A stretch of 46,680 bases of DNA from positions 1 through 46,680 of the forward strand of contig CAMUYW010000022.1 in the NCBI GenBank assembly GCA_947165045.1, in the 5' to 3' direction. Numbering within the stretch: the first letter of the stretch is position 1; each line of letters begins with the position of its first letter. Source of the DNA: an uncultured Fibrobacter sp. GTDB lineage: Bacteria; Fibrobacterota; Fibrobacteria; Fibrobacterales; Fibrobacteraceae. Under the pieces are notes generated by a model. The model did no database searches, was not told where the DNA came from, and was given only the letters and a program-made list of their open reading frames with translations. Of the stretch, positions 1 to 9,900 are shown piece by piece. The position numbers were made by a program, and so were the translations under genes.

Positions 1-989
1 GCGGTAACCTCCCGACCACTCCGTGGGCAAAGAACAAGGAAGGCCGCGGTCCGGCTTGGGCCAACAGCCTCTTCGAAGACAACGCTGAATTCGGTCTCGG
101 TATGCGCCTCGCTATCACGAAGCATGCCAAGCAGGCTCTCAGCCTCCTCGAAGCCGTGAACGTTCCTGCCGAACTCAAGGAAAAGCTCACGACTCAGAAG
201 CAGGACGACGAAGCCGGCATCAAGGCCCAGCGTGAAAACGTTGCCGCATTGAAGGCAGCCCTCGCCAATGCAACCGACGACGCATCCGTCAGCCTCCGCG
301 ACGAATTCGCCGATTACCTCGTGAAGAAGTCCGTCTGGATCTTCGGTGGTGACGGTTGGGCATACGACATCGGTTACGGTGGTCTTGACCACGTGATGGC
401 TACGGGCGAAAATGTGAACATCTGCGTCCTCGATACCGAAGTGTACTCCAACACTGGTGGACAGGCTTCCAAGGCCACGAACCGTGGCGCAGTCGCCCTC
501 TTCGCTGCCGCTGGTAAGCGCGCCGGCAAGAAGGACCTCGGCCTCATCGCCATGAGCTACAAGAACGTGTACGTGGGCCGTATCGCCCTCGGCGCAAACG
601 ACGCTCAGGCCCTGAAGGTTCTCCAGGAAGCAGAAGCTCACAATGGTCCGTCGCTGATCATCTGCTACTGCCCCTGCATCAACCACGGTTTCGATCTCAA
701 CAGCCAGCTTCAGCACCAGAAGATGGCCGTGGATTCCGGTTACTGGACTCTGCTCCGTTACAACCCGGCTCTCGCCGCCGAAGGAAAGGCTCCGCTTATC
801 CTCGACTCCAAGAAGCCGACGATTCCGGTTGCAGAATACATCTACACCGAAAACCGCTACAAGCAGCTCACCCGTAACAATCCGGAAGTGGCCAAGAAGC
901 TCGCCGACGACCTCCAGAAGGAAGTGGACGCCCGCTACGCATTCTACGAAGCGATGTCCAAGGACACTGAAGGATTGATTAGCCTCTAA
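1..989 (+). CDS. nifJ: Pyruvate:ferredoxin (flavodoxin) oxidoreductase, C-terminal part
   Basis: The reading frame is open from the left edge (first full codon at base 3) to a TAA at 987-989, so only the last ~328 residues are present. The enzyme oxidatively decarboxylates pyruvate with CoA to acetyl-CoA and CO2 and reduces ferredoxin or flavodoxin, a central step of anaerobic fermentation in the cytoplasm. The visible part is the thiamine-diphosphate domain of single-chain PFOR: GPAWANSLFEDNAEFGLGM near the edge, then GDGWAYDIGYGGLDHV with the GDG of the TPP motif, then YSNTGGQASK. The conserved IICYCPCINHGF segment follows. Codon use is strongly biased (aag, ctc, ggt), as expected for a highly expressed gene. 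A terminator lies ~60 bases downstream. The family call is firm; the subunit layout upstream cannot be seen. Confidence 0.96.
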   Translation, partial: GNLPTTPWAKNKEGRGPAWANSLFEDNAEFGLGMRLAITKHAKQALSLLEAVNVPAELKEKLTTQKQDDEAGIKAQRENVAALKAALANATDDASVSLRDEFADYLVKKSVWIFGGDGWAYDIGYGGLDHVMATGENVNICVLDTEVYSNTGGQASKATNRGAVALFAAAGKRAGKKDLGLIAMSYKNVYVGRIALGANDAQALKVLQEAEAHNGPSLIICYCPCINHGFDLNSQLQHQKMAVDSGYWTLLRYNPALAAEGKAPLILDSKKPTIPVAEYIYTENRYKQLTRNNPEVAKKLADDLQKEVDARYAFYEAMSKDTEGLISL

Positions 990-1000
990 TCGGTTGACGC

Positions 1001-1036
1001 GTCATCCTGAGCGACCGCTGGTCACGAAGGATCCAG
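1001..1036 (+). repeat. Intergenic GTCAT-type hairpin repeat, copy 1
   Basis: The sequence starts GTCATCCTGAG and closes with GAAGGATCCAG, with ATCCT pairing with AGGAT and an imperfect middle. Other copies in this window share the GTCAT head and a self-complementary body with different bases in the stem. It lies between the PFOR stop and its terminator. Confidence 0.55.
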
Positions 1037-1045
1037 ACCTGAAAA

Positions 1046-1082
1046 AAACGGTTCCCGTTCGAAAGAGCGGGACCGTTTTTGT
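1046..1082 (+). terminator. Rho-independent terminator after PFOR
   Basis: AACGGT-T-CCCG pairs with CGGG-A-CCGTT around a loop of about ten bases, followed by TTTTTG. The A-run on the left makes it partly bidirectional, so it may also serve the converging gene that ends at 1105. Confidence 0.85.
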
Positions 1083-1104
1083 TTAGAAGCAATCCAAGCG
1101 GGAA

Positions 1105-1740
1105 TCAATTTTCCCTATATCGTCCGGTCTTGCCATTGATCATATACAGCACAATCGCACATAACATCGGCATCACGTAGCCAATGTACGACGAAACGCC
1201 GGGCTTCGAAACAAGCAGATTATAGAGCCCGTGAACAGTCACAGATAGCGACAACACACCCGCAATCCCAGCAAGCGAAAAAGCCTTGTACGCTTTCAGC
1301 AACAACATCCCCTTGGCAAGCGCCACCAACGTCACGATATGCATCACGCCGACAGCCGCCCCGCGCACCATCACATACGTAAATAGCGGAGCCCCCGACG
1401 ACAAAATGAAACAGCAATTTTCAAACGTCGCAAAACCGGCCCCCACCCCCACAGCGCACAACTGAATTTCATCATCCGACGGATTAAACACATAAACGCA
1501 GAACAGCATCGACAAAAGTTTCATGCATTCCTCAATCATCGGAGAAAGGAAAATCGAAGTATCTTCCGCCGAAAAACCGGACACAGCCTGAACAAAACCA
1601 GAAATATACGCAGACACAATGCAAACAATCATTCCTGCGAGAAACGAGGACGACATCCGGCGAGCACCATCCTTTGTAAATAAAAGCGTAATAACAAGCG
1701 GAACCGCGATGCAAATCAGGACGTTTTCAGCATAAATCAT
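1105..1740 (-). CDS. PrsW-like intramembrane protease (CPBP/M82-type)
   Basis: A 211-residue multi-pass membrane protein. It shows the PrsW pattern in order: PMIEECMKLL (paired Glu), GVGAGFATFEN, a His in the segment VRGAAVGVMHIV, and VHGLYNLL near the end. In Bacillus subtilis PrsW makes the first cut in a membrane anti-sigma factor and so frees an ECF sigma factor. An ECF sigma gene heads this same operon, which makes a similar role attractive. I chose the ATG at 1740, with AAGGGA about nine bases upstream, over a TTG two codons earlier. The start overlaps the end of the preceding membrane-protein gene by 14 bases, so translation is probably coupled. The substrate is unknown: no classical anti-sigma gene is visible. 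Family fairly sure, role inferred. Confidence 0.8.
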   Translation of the reverse strand: MIYAENVLICIAVPLVITLLFTKDGARRMSSSFLAGMIVCIVSAYISGFVQAVSGFSAEDTSIFLSPMIEECMKLLSMLFCVYVFNPSDDEIQLCAVGVGAGFATFENCCFILSSGAPLFTYVMVRGAAVGVMHIVTLVALAKGMLLLKAYKAFSLAGIAGVLSLSVTVHGLYNLLVSKPGVSSYIGYVMPMLCAIVLYMINGKTGRYREN

Positions 1741-2500
1741 GAGCAAGTTCCCTTTTCATCGACATAAACATCATCGGCAACACAATTATATTCGCCCCAA
1801 AAGCCAAACTGTAATAAGGTTCTGGGCTCAGAAACATTGCAAGTTCAGTCCACAAAAAGAACATCGAGGTCACAAAAAAATCTTTGCTCCGAAAACTCTT
1901 AACACCAAACCAAACCATCAATGCAAACATCACCGCCAAACACACCATGGTTACAAATTTCAAAGGCTCCCCTTCCAAAAACAGCAAAGGTATTTGCAGC
2001 ACCAAAACAGAACCGCTCATCACCGCAGCAAACCACAGCTCTTTCCGAGCCAACACGCCCCTACTCCGAATTCCACGAATCAAAATCCAAAAGAAATAGA
2101 CATATGGGATTCCGAATAAAATATCTTGGAGCCATTCGCCAGACCATGCGATCCACGATGCAATATTCGCTCCGATAAACAGAAATGCAAAAGCGATTTC
2201 CCCAGGAACTTTCTTTTTATCTTTCAGCAACGATTCAAGCCCCGCCGACAAGAGCAAAATCATGGCACCTTCACCTATTTCGTTACACGCAATCGGCATT
2301 CGAGTATCCGGTTTCAAAAAATCATAAGCAATCCAATACAAATTGCTCAACAAATAACTCGTCATCGCCAACATAAAGAAAAACGGAAGGAAAACGTTTT
2401 TCCCCTCAACAATCAATCGAACAGCTTTCGAAATAATAACAAACAAAATAATTGACTGGAAAATGGTGAAAATAATTTCAAGCAGCACTAATCCACTCAT
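1727..2500 (-). CDS. Multi-pass membrane protein of unknown function, between ECF sigma and PrsW genes
   Basis: A 257-residue protein with about seven to eight hydrophobic segments spread over its whole length and only short loops. I do not recognise the family. The ATG at 2500 is preceded by GAAGG at the right distance and lies two bases after the stop of the sigma gene; a longer reading frame begins inside the sigma gene and is unlikely. Its position between an ECF sigma factor and a PrsW-like protease makes it a candidate membrane sensor or sigma-binding protein. No soluble N-terminal domain of the zinc anti-sigma or RsiW type is present, so any inhibition of the sigma factor would have to work by an unfamiliar route. 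Confidence 0.8.
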   Translation of the reverse strand: MSGLVLLEIIFTIFQSIILFVIISKAVRLIVEGKNVFLPFFFMLAMTSYLLSNLYWIAYDFLKPDTRMPIACNEIGEGAMILLLSAGLESLLKDKKKVPGEIAFAFLFIGANIASWIAWSGEWLQDILFGIPYVYFFWILIRGIRSRGVLARKELWFAAVMSGSVLVLQIPLLFLEGEPLKFVTMVCLAVMFALMVWFGVKSFRSKDFFVTSMFFLWTELAMFLSPEPYYSLAFGANIIVLPMMFMSMKRELAHDLC

Positions 2501-2502
2501 TT

Positions 2503-3084
2503 TTAGCCTTCTTTTGCCAAGTGCGAATGACACACCTCTTCATACGCTATGCGCAGCGCCTCTTTCCCTCGCGCCAGAATATTGTACGTCTGCTTGATAC
2601 TTTTCTTTATTATCCGGCTAATCTGTTCAGGCTTCATATTTTCAAAATACAAGAGGAACAACGCATTTCTGTAATCGGCATCAATAGACTTCATCGCGCG
2701 GTACACCTGCGAATCCGTCTCGTTTTTCAAAAGCGTCCCAACCGGATGAAAACAAGCATCAGCCTCGACATTATTCAAAAAATTATTCGCAGAAGAAACA
2801 AACTTGACCTTATGCTTTCTTAAATAAAGCAGCGCTTGATTCTTAGCAACAGCAAAAAGCCAAGTCTTAAACGAAGCATCTTTCTTTTCTTTGTAGCGGG
2901 CCGTTCCCGATGCCAAAATTGCAAAGGTGTCCATCATCAACTCTTCGGCAACATCTGCATTCTGAACGTATCCATACAAAAATAGGATTAAACCGTCCCT
3001 ATACTTTTCAAAAAGGACTTCAAGAGCATCTTGAGCATCGTCATTCAAAAAACGGATAAACAATTGTCCATCAATATCGGGCAT
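2503..3084 (-). CDS. RNA polymerase sigma factor, ECF type
   Basis: 193 residues, the usual ECF size. Region 2 is visible at about residues 20-90 (EVLFEKYRDGLILFLYGYV, AEELMMDTF, FKTWLFAVAKNQALLYLRK). Region 4 is at about 130-185 (MKSIDADYRNALFLLYFEN, PEQISRIIKKS, YNILARGKEALR). There is no C-terminal extension. The ATG at 3084 has AAAGGTG six bases upstream and is preferred over a GTG one codon earlier. It is the first gene of a three-gene operon with a multi-pass membrane protein and a PrsW-like protease, and it diverges from the genes at 3395 and 3946. The group of ECF factor and its promoter motif are not known to me. The repeated box at 3152-3211 and 3811-3870 is a candidate target. Confidence 0.88.
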   Translation of the reverse strand: MPDIDGQLFIRFLNDDAQDALEVLFEKYRDGLILFLYGYVQNADVAEELMMDTFAILASGTARYKEKKDASFKTWLFAVAKNQALLYLRKHKVKFVSSANNFLNNVEADACFHPVGTLLKNETDSQVYRAMKSIDADYRNALFLLYFENMKPEQISRIIKKSIKQTYNILARGKEALRIAYEEVCHSHLAKEG

Positions 3085-3129
3085 CACACACCTTTCCCAT
3101 CATGATAACATTTTTGTAACAAAATGTAA

Positions 3130-3159
3130 TTATTAAAACAAATTCATCAAGATTGTAAA
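3130..3159 (-). promoter_or_regulatory. Possible promoter of the ECF sigma operon
   Basis: On the minus strand TTTACA (3159-3154) and TAATAA (3135-3130) are separated by 18 bases, about 45 bases upstream of the sigma start. The -35-like hexamer lies inside the duplicated box on the other strand, so the two divergent promoters could interfere. The region is very AT-rich, so a chance match is quite possible. Confidence 0.25.
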
Positions 3160-3211
3160 TAAAATTTTAAAACAAAGTAGCGAGTAAAAACTAACACACA
3201 TGCATTTAATA
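3152..3211 (+). promoter_or_regulatory. Duplicated promoter-like box, copy A
   Basis: This 60-base stretch aligns without gaps to 3811-3870. The first 30 bases match at 24 positions. CGAGTAAAAAC is identical, a 10-base spacer is diverged, and GCATTTAATA is identical. Conservation stops right after GCATTTAATA, which fits an upstream element, a -35 and a -10 with a shared activator or sigma factor. Copy A precedes the structured RNA at 3212-3308 and the small membrane protein gene at 3395. Confidence 0.6.
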
Positions 3212-3308
3212 GGTAGTAAAACCATGAGTTCCAACTCGTGGCGTTTTAGAGTTTATACTACACCTCAACAAAAAAACGCTCAGGATTTATCCTGGGCGTT
3301 TTACCTTT
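3212..3308 (+). ncRNA. Putative structured small RNA or leader with attenuator
   Basis: Just after box A the sequence can fold into nested stems. CCATGAGTT (3222-3230) pairs with AACTCGTGG (3233-3241), with one wobble. GGTAGTA (3212-3218) can pair with TACTAC-A-CC (3256-3264). A strong terminator hairpin follows at 3272-3308. If box A is a promoter, the product would be an RNA of about 90 bases that either ends here or acts as a terminating leader for the gene at 3395. A 46-codon reading frame starts at 3223 but runs through the terminator and lacks a ribosome site. No known RNA family was recognised. Confidence 0.4.
3272..3308 (+). terminator. Terminator or attenuator upstream of the 3395 gene
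   Basis: AAACGCTCAGGAT pairs with ATCCTGGGCGTTT around a two-base TT centre, followed by TTACC and then a long T-run. It sits ~85 bases before the start codon at 3395, between box A and that gene. Confidence 0.75.
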
Positions 3309-3394
3309 TTTTTCATTTTTCTTTACAACAAAAAATGAGTAATTTACTAAAATTGTGCAATTAATAAATAAAATAAATATTTTAGGAGGAAAAC

Positions 3395-3715
3395 ATGAAA
3401 TACACAAAAGAAGACGCTCTTAAAGAGATAAGACGTCGATCCGAAATAATTCGTCAGAAGCGAGAAAGACGGACGACAAAAATCCTAACAACCACAGCCG
3501 GTTTTACTTTAGTCGCACTTTTTGCCGTAATAAGCATTTTCTCGGGCTCTACGATTTCCGCAACACAATCCGAATACGGAGCATTCATCATTTCAGCAGA
3601 ATCTGGCGGATACGTATTAGCCGCAGTTTTGGGATTCGTATTGGGAGTTACGATAACGCTATTAATCAAGCAGTTAAACAAGAAGAATTCAGACAAAAAA
3701 CAGGCTGATTTGTAA
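3395..3715 (+). CDS. Small two-helix membrane protein
   Basis: 106 residues with an excellent ribosome site (TAGGAGGAAAAC before ATG). Residues 1-27 are highly charged and helical (EDALKEIRRRSEIIRQKRERR), probably cytoplasmic. Two hydrophobic segments follow at about 30-50 and 72-95, joined by a short loop containing YGAFIISAESGGYVLAAVLG, and the Lys-rich tail is again probably cytoplasmic. It resembles small uncharacterised membrane proteins with a YGAFL-GGYVL loop that I recall from anaerobic Firmicutes, but I cannot name a family. It has its own terminator. Box A, matching box B in front of the large operon, suggests joint control with that operon. A role in sensing, or in membrane anchoring of the operon products, is a guess only. 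Confidence 0.8.
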   Translation: MKYTKEDALKEIRRRSEIIRQKRERRTTKILTTTAGFTLVALFAVISIFSGSTISATQSEYGAFIISAESGGYVLAAVLGFVLGVTITLLIKQLNKKNSDKKQADL

Positions 3716-3751
3716 TTTACAAAAGTTTAAATTTTCGATTATACCACTGTG

Positions 3752-3784
3752 CCGTTTGATAGAGCATCAAACGGATTTTTCTTT
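3752..3784 (+). terminator. Rho-independent terminator after the small membrane protein gene
   Basis: CCGTTTGAT pairs perfectly with ATCAAACGG around AGAGC, followed by ATTTTTCTTTTT. It separates the 3395 gene from the large operon, which therefore needs its own promoter. Confidence 0.88.
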
Positions 3785-3810
3785 TTCAAACAACATGCGA
3801 TAGCGTACCC

Positions 3811-3870
3811 AATGTAAATAAAAATTTCATACAAAATATCGAGTAAAAACAAAATTCTAAGCATTTAATA
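3811..3870 (+). promoter_or_regulatory. Duplicated promoter-like box, copy B, upstream of the six-gene operon
   Basis: See copy A at 3152-3211. Here CGAGTAAAAAC is at 3840-3850 and GCATTTAATA at 3861-3870, with exactly the same spacing of ten bases. It lies between a terminator and the first gene of the large operon, 76 bases before the start codon, the place expected for the operon promoter. Confidence 0.6.
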
Positions 3871-3945
3871 ATAAAACGAGGAATGTTATCTATAAAGAAT
3901 TCTTCGATACACCATAAAATTTTAGAAGCTAAAAAGGAGTTCCTA

Positions 3946-6900
3946 ATGATTCTGTTTATAATAAACAAAAACAACTTTTACGATATATGTAAAGATGGCT
4001 TCTATACAATTCCTGATTGTTATGGCGCAAATGACATCAATGAAGGCAACATTCAATTGATTTCATGGAATGAAGCAAGATATACACCCAAATCGGGTTC
4101 AAATAAAGAAATTAACACAGTCAAAGATTTATTCGACACAGTGTTAGAAGTAGCCAAAAAAGATCCTGTTTGTCAAGACATGAACGAACAGTTTAAATTC
4201 ATGTACAAGAAAAATGATGGCAAAGATGAAGACATAGATATTTTTAATAATTTTGATAATTTCATAAAAACATACAATCCAGATACAATAATTCCTGAAG
4301 ACGATATAAAGTTTATTTTCAAGACAGTATACGAATGTTGGCCACATCCAATGATCGGAAATGTTGCAAACAGCCCTGGTTGCAGACCACAGACACATTT
4401 AGAGCAGTTTATAAACAATTGGTTTCCCTTCCCATCGAAATACATGCATGTCGCAACCAAGAGAAACATAGATAGTTTAATTCAAAAGCCTAATGCTTAC
4501 GGATTAAAAAAAATGACAAAATCAGGACGCGATCAATGCAGAATATGCAAAGATTGGACAGAACTTGCTCGTGCTATCATTGGAGAAATATCTTCTTATG
4601 TTTCAAAACTATTGGAAAAAATATATGCTTTGGAACTTTGCCAATCAGAAAAATTATTAGAGGAACAAAGAAAGTTATTAAAAAGAATAGCAACAGAAAA
4701 GGTATATAAATATAGACAAACAGATATAGGGCCATATACATTAAAAGAACTATTTGAAAAATGGGGAGATAATCCGTTAATACAAACAGAATATCTTAAA
4801 CGTTTTTTCACTGACTTGAACAATTTGTCAAATAAGGAAGCCAAATGGGTTGGCATTGCAACAGTTATAAACGCCGTTTTTGAAGAACCAATAATAAAGT
4901 TTGAAATAATCAAACTTAATGAGGAGGACTCTAAGAAAATAGAATCAATAAAAAAACAATGCACATTATATCCTCCTGGTATATTATGTGCCATGCTTTT
5001 CAGTGATATAAAAAAATATTATCGAATAAATCCAACAATAAATTCAATAGAAGAAGAAAAGCAAGCAGAAGTAAATACAAACAAATATTTCAAAAAATGC
5101 AAAATAACAGACAATGTAATAAAAGATTTTATTCCAAAAATTCGCATTAAACCAGACGACCCTAAAAACGTGCGTTGTTTTTATTTAGGTGGTTGCATGA
5201 GGGCCGAAACCAATGCATCTACAATAACAAATAGACAATTTTTAATGCCACTTTGGGCAGGTCCTTCTGGTCACGCAAATGGAATTTTAGCATTTTACAA
5301 TGAGTTTTTCAACCGAACAAACCCTTTAGAAAAAAACGACCCCTATACATCTTATTTTAGAGAACTGAACCAACTTGCAAATGTTCTTTTGCCAACAATG
5401 TTTGCATTTTGGAGATTGTATTACGATAAAAGAATATCCAGTGACCACACTCTTGCAGAAACTTATGATGCAATTTTTTACACTTGGGAAAAAATTGACA
5501 AAAATTCGATAGTCCCTCAATATTTAGATAAATGGGAACAAAAATGGAATAAAGATAGAAAAAACGAGAACAAATCTACATTTAACTTAATAAACAATCT
5601 TATAGAAAAAAATACAATTTCAAATTATGAAGATTGTTGGGATACTATTGAAACAAAAATAGACTCTCAAACCACATATGGTACAAAATACAAAAAACTG
5701 ATTTATGGATTATATAGTCCTGTTGGAGTCATGTATCGTATTTATAAAAAACACTATGATTCTACTACATCATTGCCTGAAAACATAAAAGCATTGAAAA
5801 CAAAAATTGAAAATTTAGAGACCCACTTAATAAACAATGGCAAACTTGTCATTCAGTGGTCAAAAAATATATGCGGAATAGAAAAAAAACAAGAAGAAAC
5901 GGCAACAAACATTCTATCGAATCTTCAAATTAGCAGAATAAACATTCCACAGGCACCAACAAAAACCGACACTTCTTCAAAGCAATCAGTAGAAAAAAAT
6001 ACTTTACTCATAATGGCAGCAACGCCCTCTGAGCAATACTCTCCTCGCCTGCAATATATTTTCGACAAAGTTACTGAAGCACAAACTCATCAAACGGCGT
6101 TCACATTCGAAAGGAATGAAGATTTTAACATCAATCCCCCGCCATGCTTAACTGATGCAGGCATCGTTGACTTTGTTGGCGGAATGGCGTTCAACATCAG
6201 TGAAGTATCACAAACAAGCGATTCAGAAATTAGCTATCAAGGGACTGTAAACACACAATCCGATTGTTGGAATAGGTTAAAAATTTTCGGTTTACAAGAA
6301 AATCAACCTATCAATTGTACTGTATCCGAAAACAATGATTCCCTGATGTTCCAAGGAGAAATTCGACTAGATGGTAGTTTTTCAATTGGCAACATTTCTT
6401 TATCACTAGACCTATTGACTATTGAAAGCAGCCTTGATTCTGATTACTTCAGTAGCAAACTCAACGCATCAATCAATCATGGAGATAAAACACTTGCTGT
6501 AACTTTATATTTGCCGTTGTACAGCGGTTCCATAGATGTTTATGGCGAATATGAAGACGGAAACGTATTTACTATTACAGATTTGTTAACAATATTTGGG
6601 CTAAATAATGTTATTGATCCAACAAAAATTCTTCCAGCTAGCGAAGAAATCTTTGGAAATCTCGGCCTTCAAAGCCTACATTTAAACCTATCAGATTCAT
6701 TCCAAATTAATCAAATCGGATTTGTAATCACAACAGAAAAGCCATGGTCAATAATCGAAAACAAGATTAGCATTACACCTGTTTTTGAAATTGATATAGA
6801 CAATCCGTTTGATGCAACAAGTCGCAACATTTATTGCGTAGCAACAGGACGATGGTTCCTTGGCGAAGGTGATAACAAATCTGAATTTGATGTTAGCGTC

Positions 6901-9900
6901 ACTTCCGATTTGACTATTTACGCAGGCCTTGCACAAGGTTCAGTACTGCACCTTGACGAATTTGTAAATCTTTTTGCTCAAGGAGTTTCATTCCCAAGCA
7001 TTACATTTACAGACCTGTCTTTAATGGCAGACTTTAATTCAAATAATTATTCATTCTCAATCGCCGCAGAAGATATATATACGTTCAAAGTTGGGAATGC
7101 AGAGCTTGGTATAGAAGGAGTATCATGCTCCTTAGATTTCCTAAATGGTAGCTTCGGACAAGTAAGCCTTTCCGGATCATTCAAATTAGGAGAAATGGAC
7201 CTCAATGTATACGGGAGTTATAAAGGTGACAATACATTCACCTTTAACGCAGACGCATTCTCAGATTCAGATTACAGTCTTGGACAATTCATTACTGACA
7301 TTGCAGGTGAACTTTCCTATAACGAAGGAACATCATCTTTCCCAGAAGAATACCTAACTGTAAATATTAGAAATTTAAACGTTTCTTATGATTCCTCAAA
7401 TCATAAATTCATCGGAGACATCGATTTAGACCATGTTCTTGAAATAAGTTCAGATTTTGCCATAAACGACATCAAACTGCACATATCTTCATCTGATGAT
7501 ACCGCTCTTGAATTCCTAATTCAAGCTCATTTGATGGTTTTTGGAGCATTAATGACCCTAACACTCCAAAAGAACAAACTCGGATATAGTTTTGAAGGAA
7601 AGGCCAATTTTATTGATGAAACAGGCAAATCAATCGCAACCGTAAAAAACATTCTTGAATCATTTAAAATAGACACGAATTCAATACCTGATTTTATTTG
7701 TGAATTTTACGTTAAAAATATTTCCGCAAAATTCGAAATTCAGGAAAATAACGGCAACAGCAAGAAAATCATTACACTCAGCATTTCCACAAGTGCAGGA
7801 GACCTAACCGTTTCTGCAGAATTCGGACAAGAATGCAATTGGAACATATCCTACAAAAACAACGCATCTGTCAATGTTCTCGACATGGATGTTGTTGGAG
7901 AACTTGTAAAAGTTGTAGCTCCGAATACAACCGATTTAATGATCGGTCAATTTGAAGTTGATATTTCAAGTAAAGGACTCTTTTTAAAATGCAATGCATT
8001 CGGTACAGATGTCGAAATTCCCGTCTACCAATCAGATCCTAAGCAGAACCTGATTCAACTCATTCAATCAAGTTCAGAAATAGATTCAGAACAAAAACAA
8101 CAAGAGACAATTGTTGGATCGTCCGTACCAGTATTTAATGGTACAGTCGTTTGGAAAAAATTCGAACCACCTAAAACCATATTTATTCTAACCATTCCCA
8201 AAATCGGACTCGGAATGGATGGTAAATACATAGCCGTCTTATTAGATGCATCGCTAAACGTTTCTCCACTGACATTTTCATTGAATGAAGCGGGTATCGG
8301 AGTAGCATTAAGCGAACCAATAAGTTTCAATTTCTACTTATCCGGTTTCGCTGTCAGTTTTGATAATGGAGTTCTTTCAATCGCCGGTGGTTTATCAATG
8401 GGCTACGACGACCAAAAGAACCCTCAATATTCAGGATTACTCTCTATCCGATTTAAGGAAATTGGACTAACAGCCATTGGTCAATACACAAAAATAATCG
8501 AAGATGGAAAAGAAACTGCAGCCCTTTGCGCATGTTTTGCGCTGTTAGCACCATTAGGCGGTATCCCTGCATTTTTCGTCAAAGGCATCGCTGGCGGCTT
8601 CGGGTACAACGAAAGACTAATTCTTCCGCCAATAGAAAAAGTAAACGAATACTTCCTGATAAAAGCGGCCATGGACGGTTTCCGCAAAGACCTAACACCC
8701 AAAGAGATTTTAGCGGGGCAAGTTAAAGCTGAAAACGGCCAATTTTTCCTAGCTGCAGGATTAAAGTTTACAACGTTTGAGACAATTGAAGGATGCATGA
8801 TAGTTACAGCATCGTTTGGGAACGATTTTGAACTAGGCCTTCTCGGACTCGCCAAACTTTCTGTCCCTCCGAAAGTAGAAACAAATCCCATCGCGTATGC
8901 CGAATTAGCAATAAAGGCATCGGTAAAACCGTTTGATGGTGTTTTCAGTGTTGAAGCGCAGTTGACAAATAGATCCTACATTCTTTGCAAAGACTGCAAG
9001 TTAACTGGAGGATTCGCCGCTTACGCCTGGTTCGGGAAAAACGACCACAGCGGTGATTTTGTGGTCACATTAGGTGGTTACCATCCTTCATACAACAGAC
9101 CTGAACATTACCCAATAGTCCCAAGACTTGGACTTAATTGGCAAGTTGACAGCCATCTCAATATAAATGGTGAAATCTACTTTGCCATAACACCAAATGT
9201 TCTCATGGCTGGTGGAAAGCTAAATGCAACATACACATTGGGACCTTTAAAAGCCTGGTTTATCGCTTACGCCGATATCCTGATGAAGTGGAAACCGTTT
9301 GCCTATAATATTTCAGTTGGAGTTCTGGTTGGTGCGTCCTACACGATGAAAGTTTGGAAAATCAGCAAAACATTCTCTGTTGAGTTAGGAGCCGATTTGA
9401 AATTGTGGGGACCGGAAGTCCAAGGTAAAGTACACGTTTCATGGTTTATCATTTCGTTTACAATCACCTTCTCCGAAGGTGCCGACCACTCGAATGATAC
9501 TCTGGACTGGAACGAATTTAAGCAAACATTCCTTATTAGCCCCAAGGAAAACAACAACTTGAAGCAAGGTGCCTTGCAAAGCTCTTTGAATGGCACAAAT
9601 AATGAAGAAAGCAACAACATTTTGTCAATCAACCTTCAAGGGGTTATTGCACAGACAGCCGATGGTATAGACATTGTTTCTGCACAACAGCTTGGCATTT
9701 CCGCTTTATCGAAGATACCTGAAAAAAAAGACGGAAGCATCCATATCAAGCCTGCAGGATCAAAGTGGAACATTTTCAACTCGTCTATGTCAATCGTTGT
9801 CGAAAACAACGAAGTTTCAGATAAATTCAATCGAGAAAAAATTTTGCAGAATCTTCCCGCTGCTTTATGGGGAGACGAAAACACAAACGATCTCGATGGT

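Noticed and set aside
3243..3251. GTTTTAGAG, identical to the start of many type II CRISPR repeats
   Set aside because: It occurs once, with no repeat-spacer pattern and no cas gene nearby.
3223..3363. A 46-codon frame beginning ATGAGTTCC
   Set aside because: It reads through a strong terminator, has no ribosome site and its product has no protein-like pattern.
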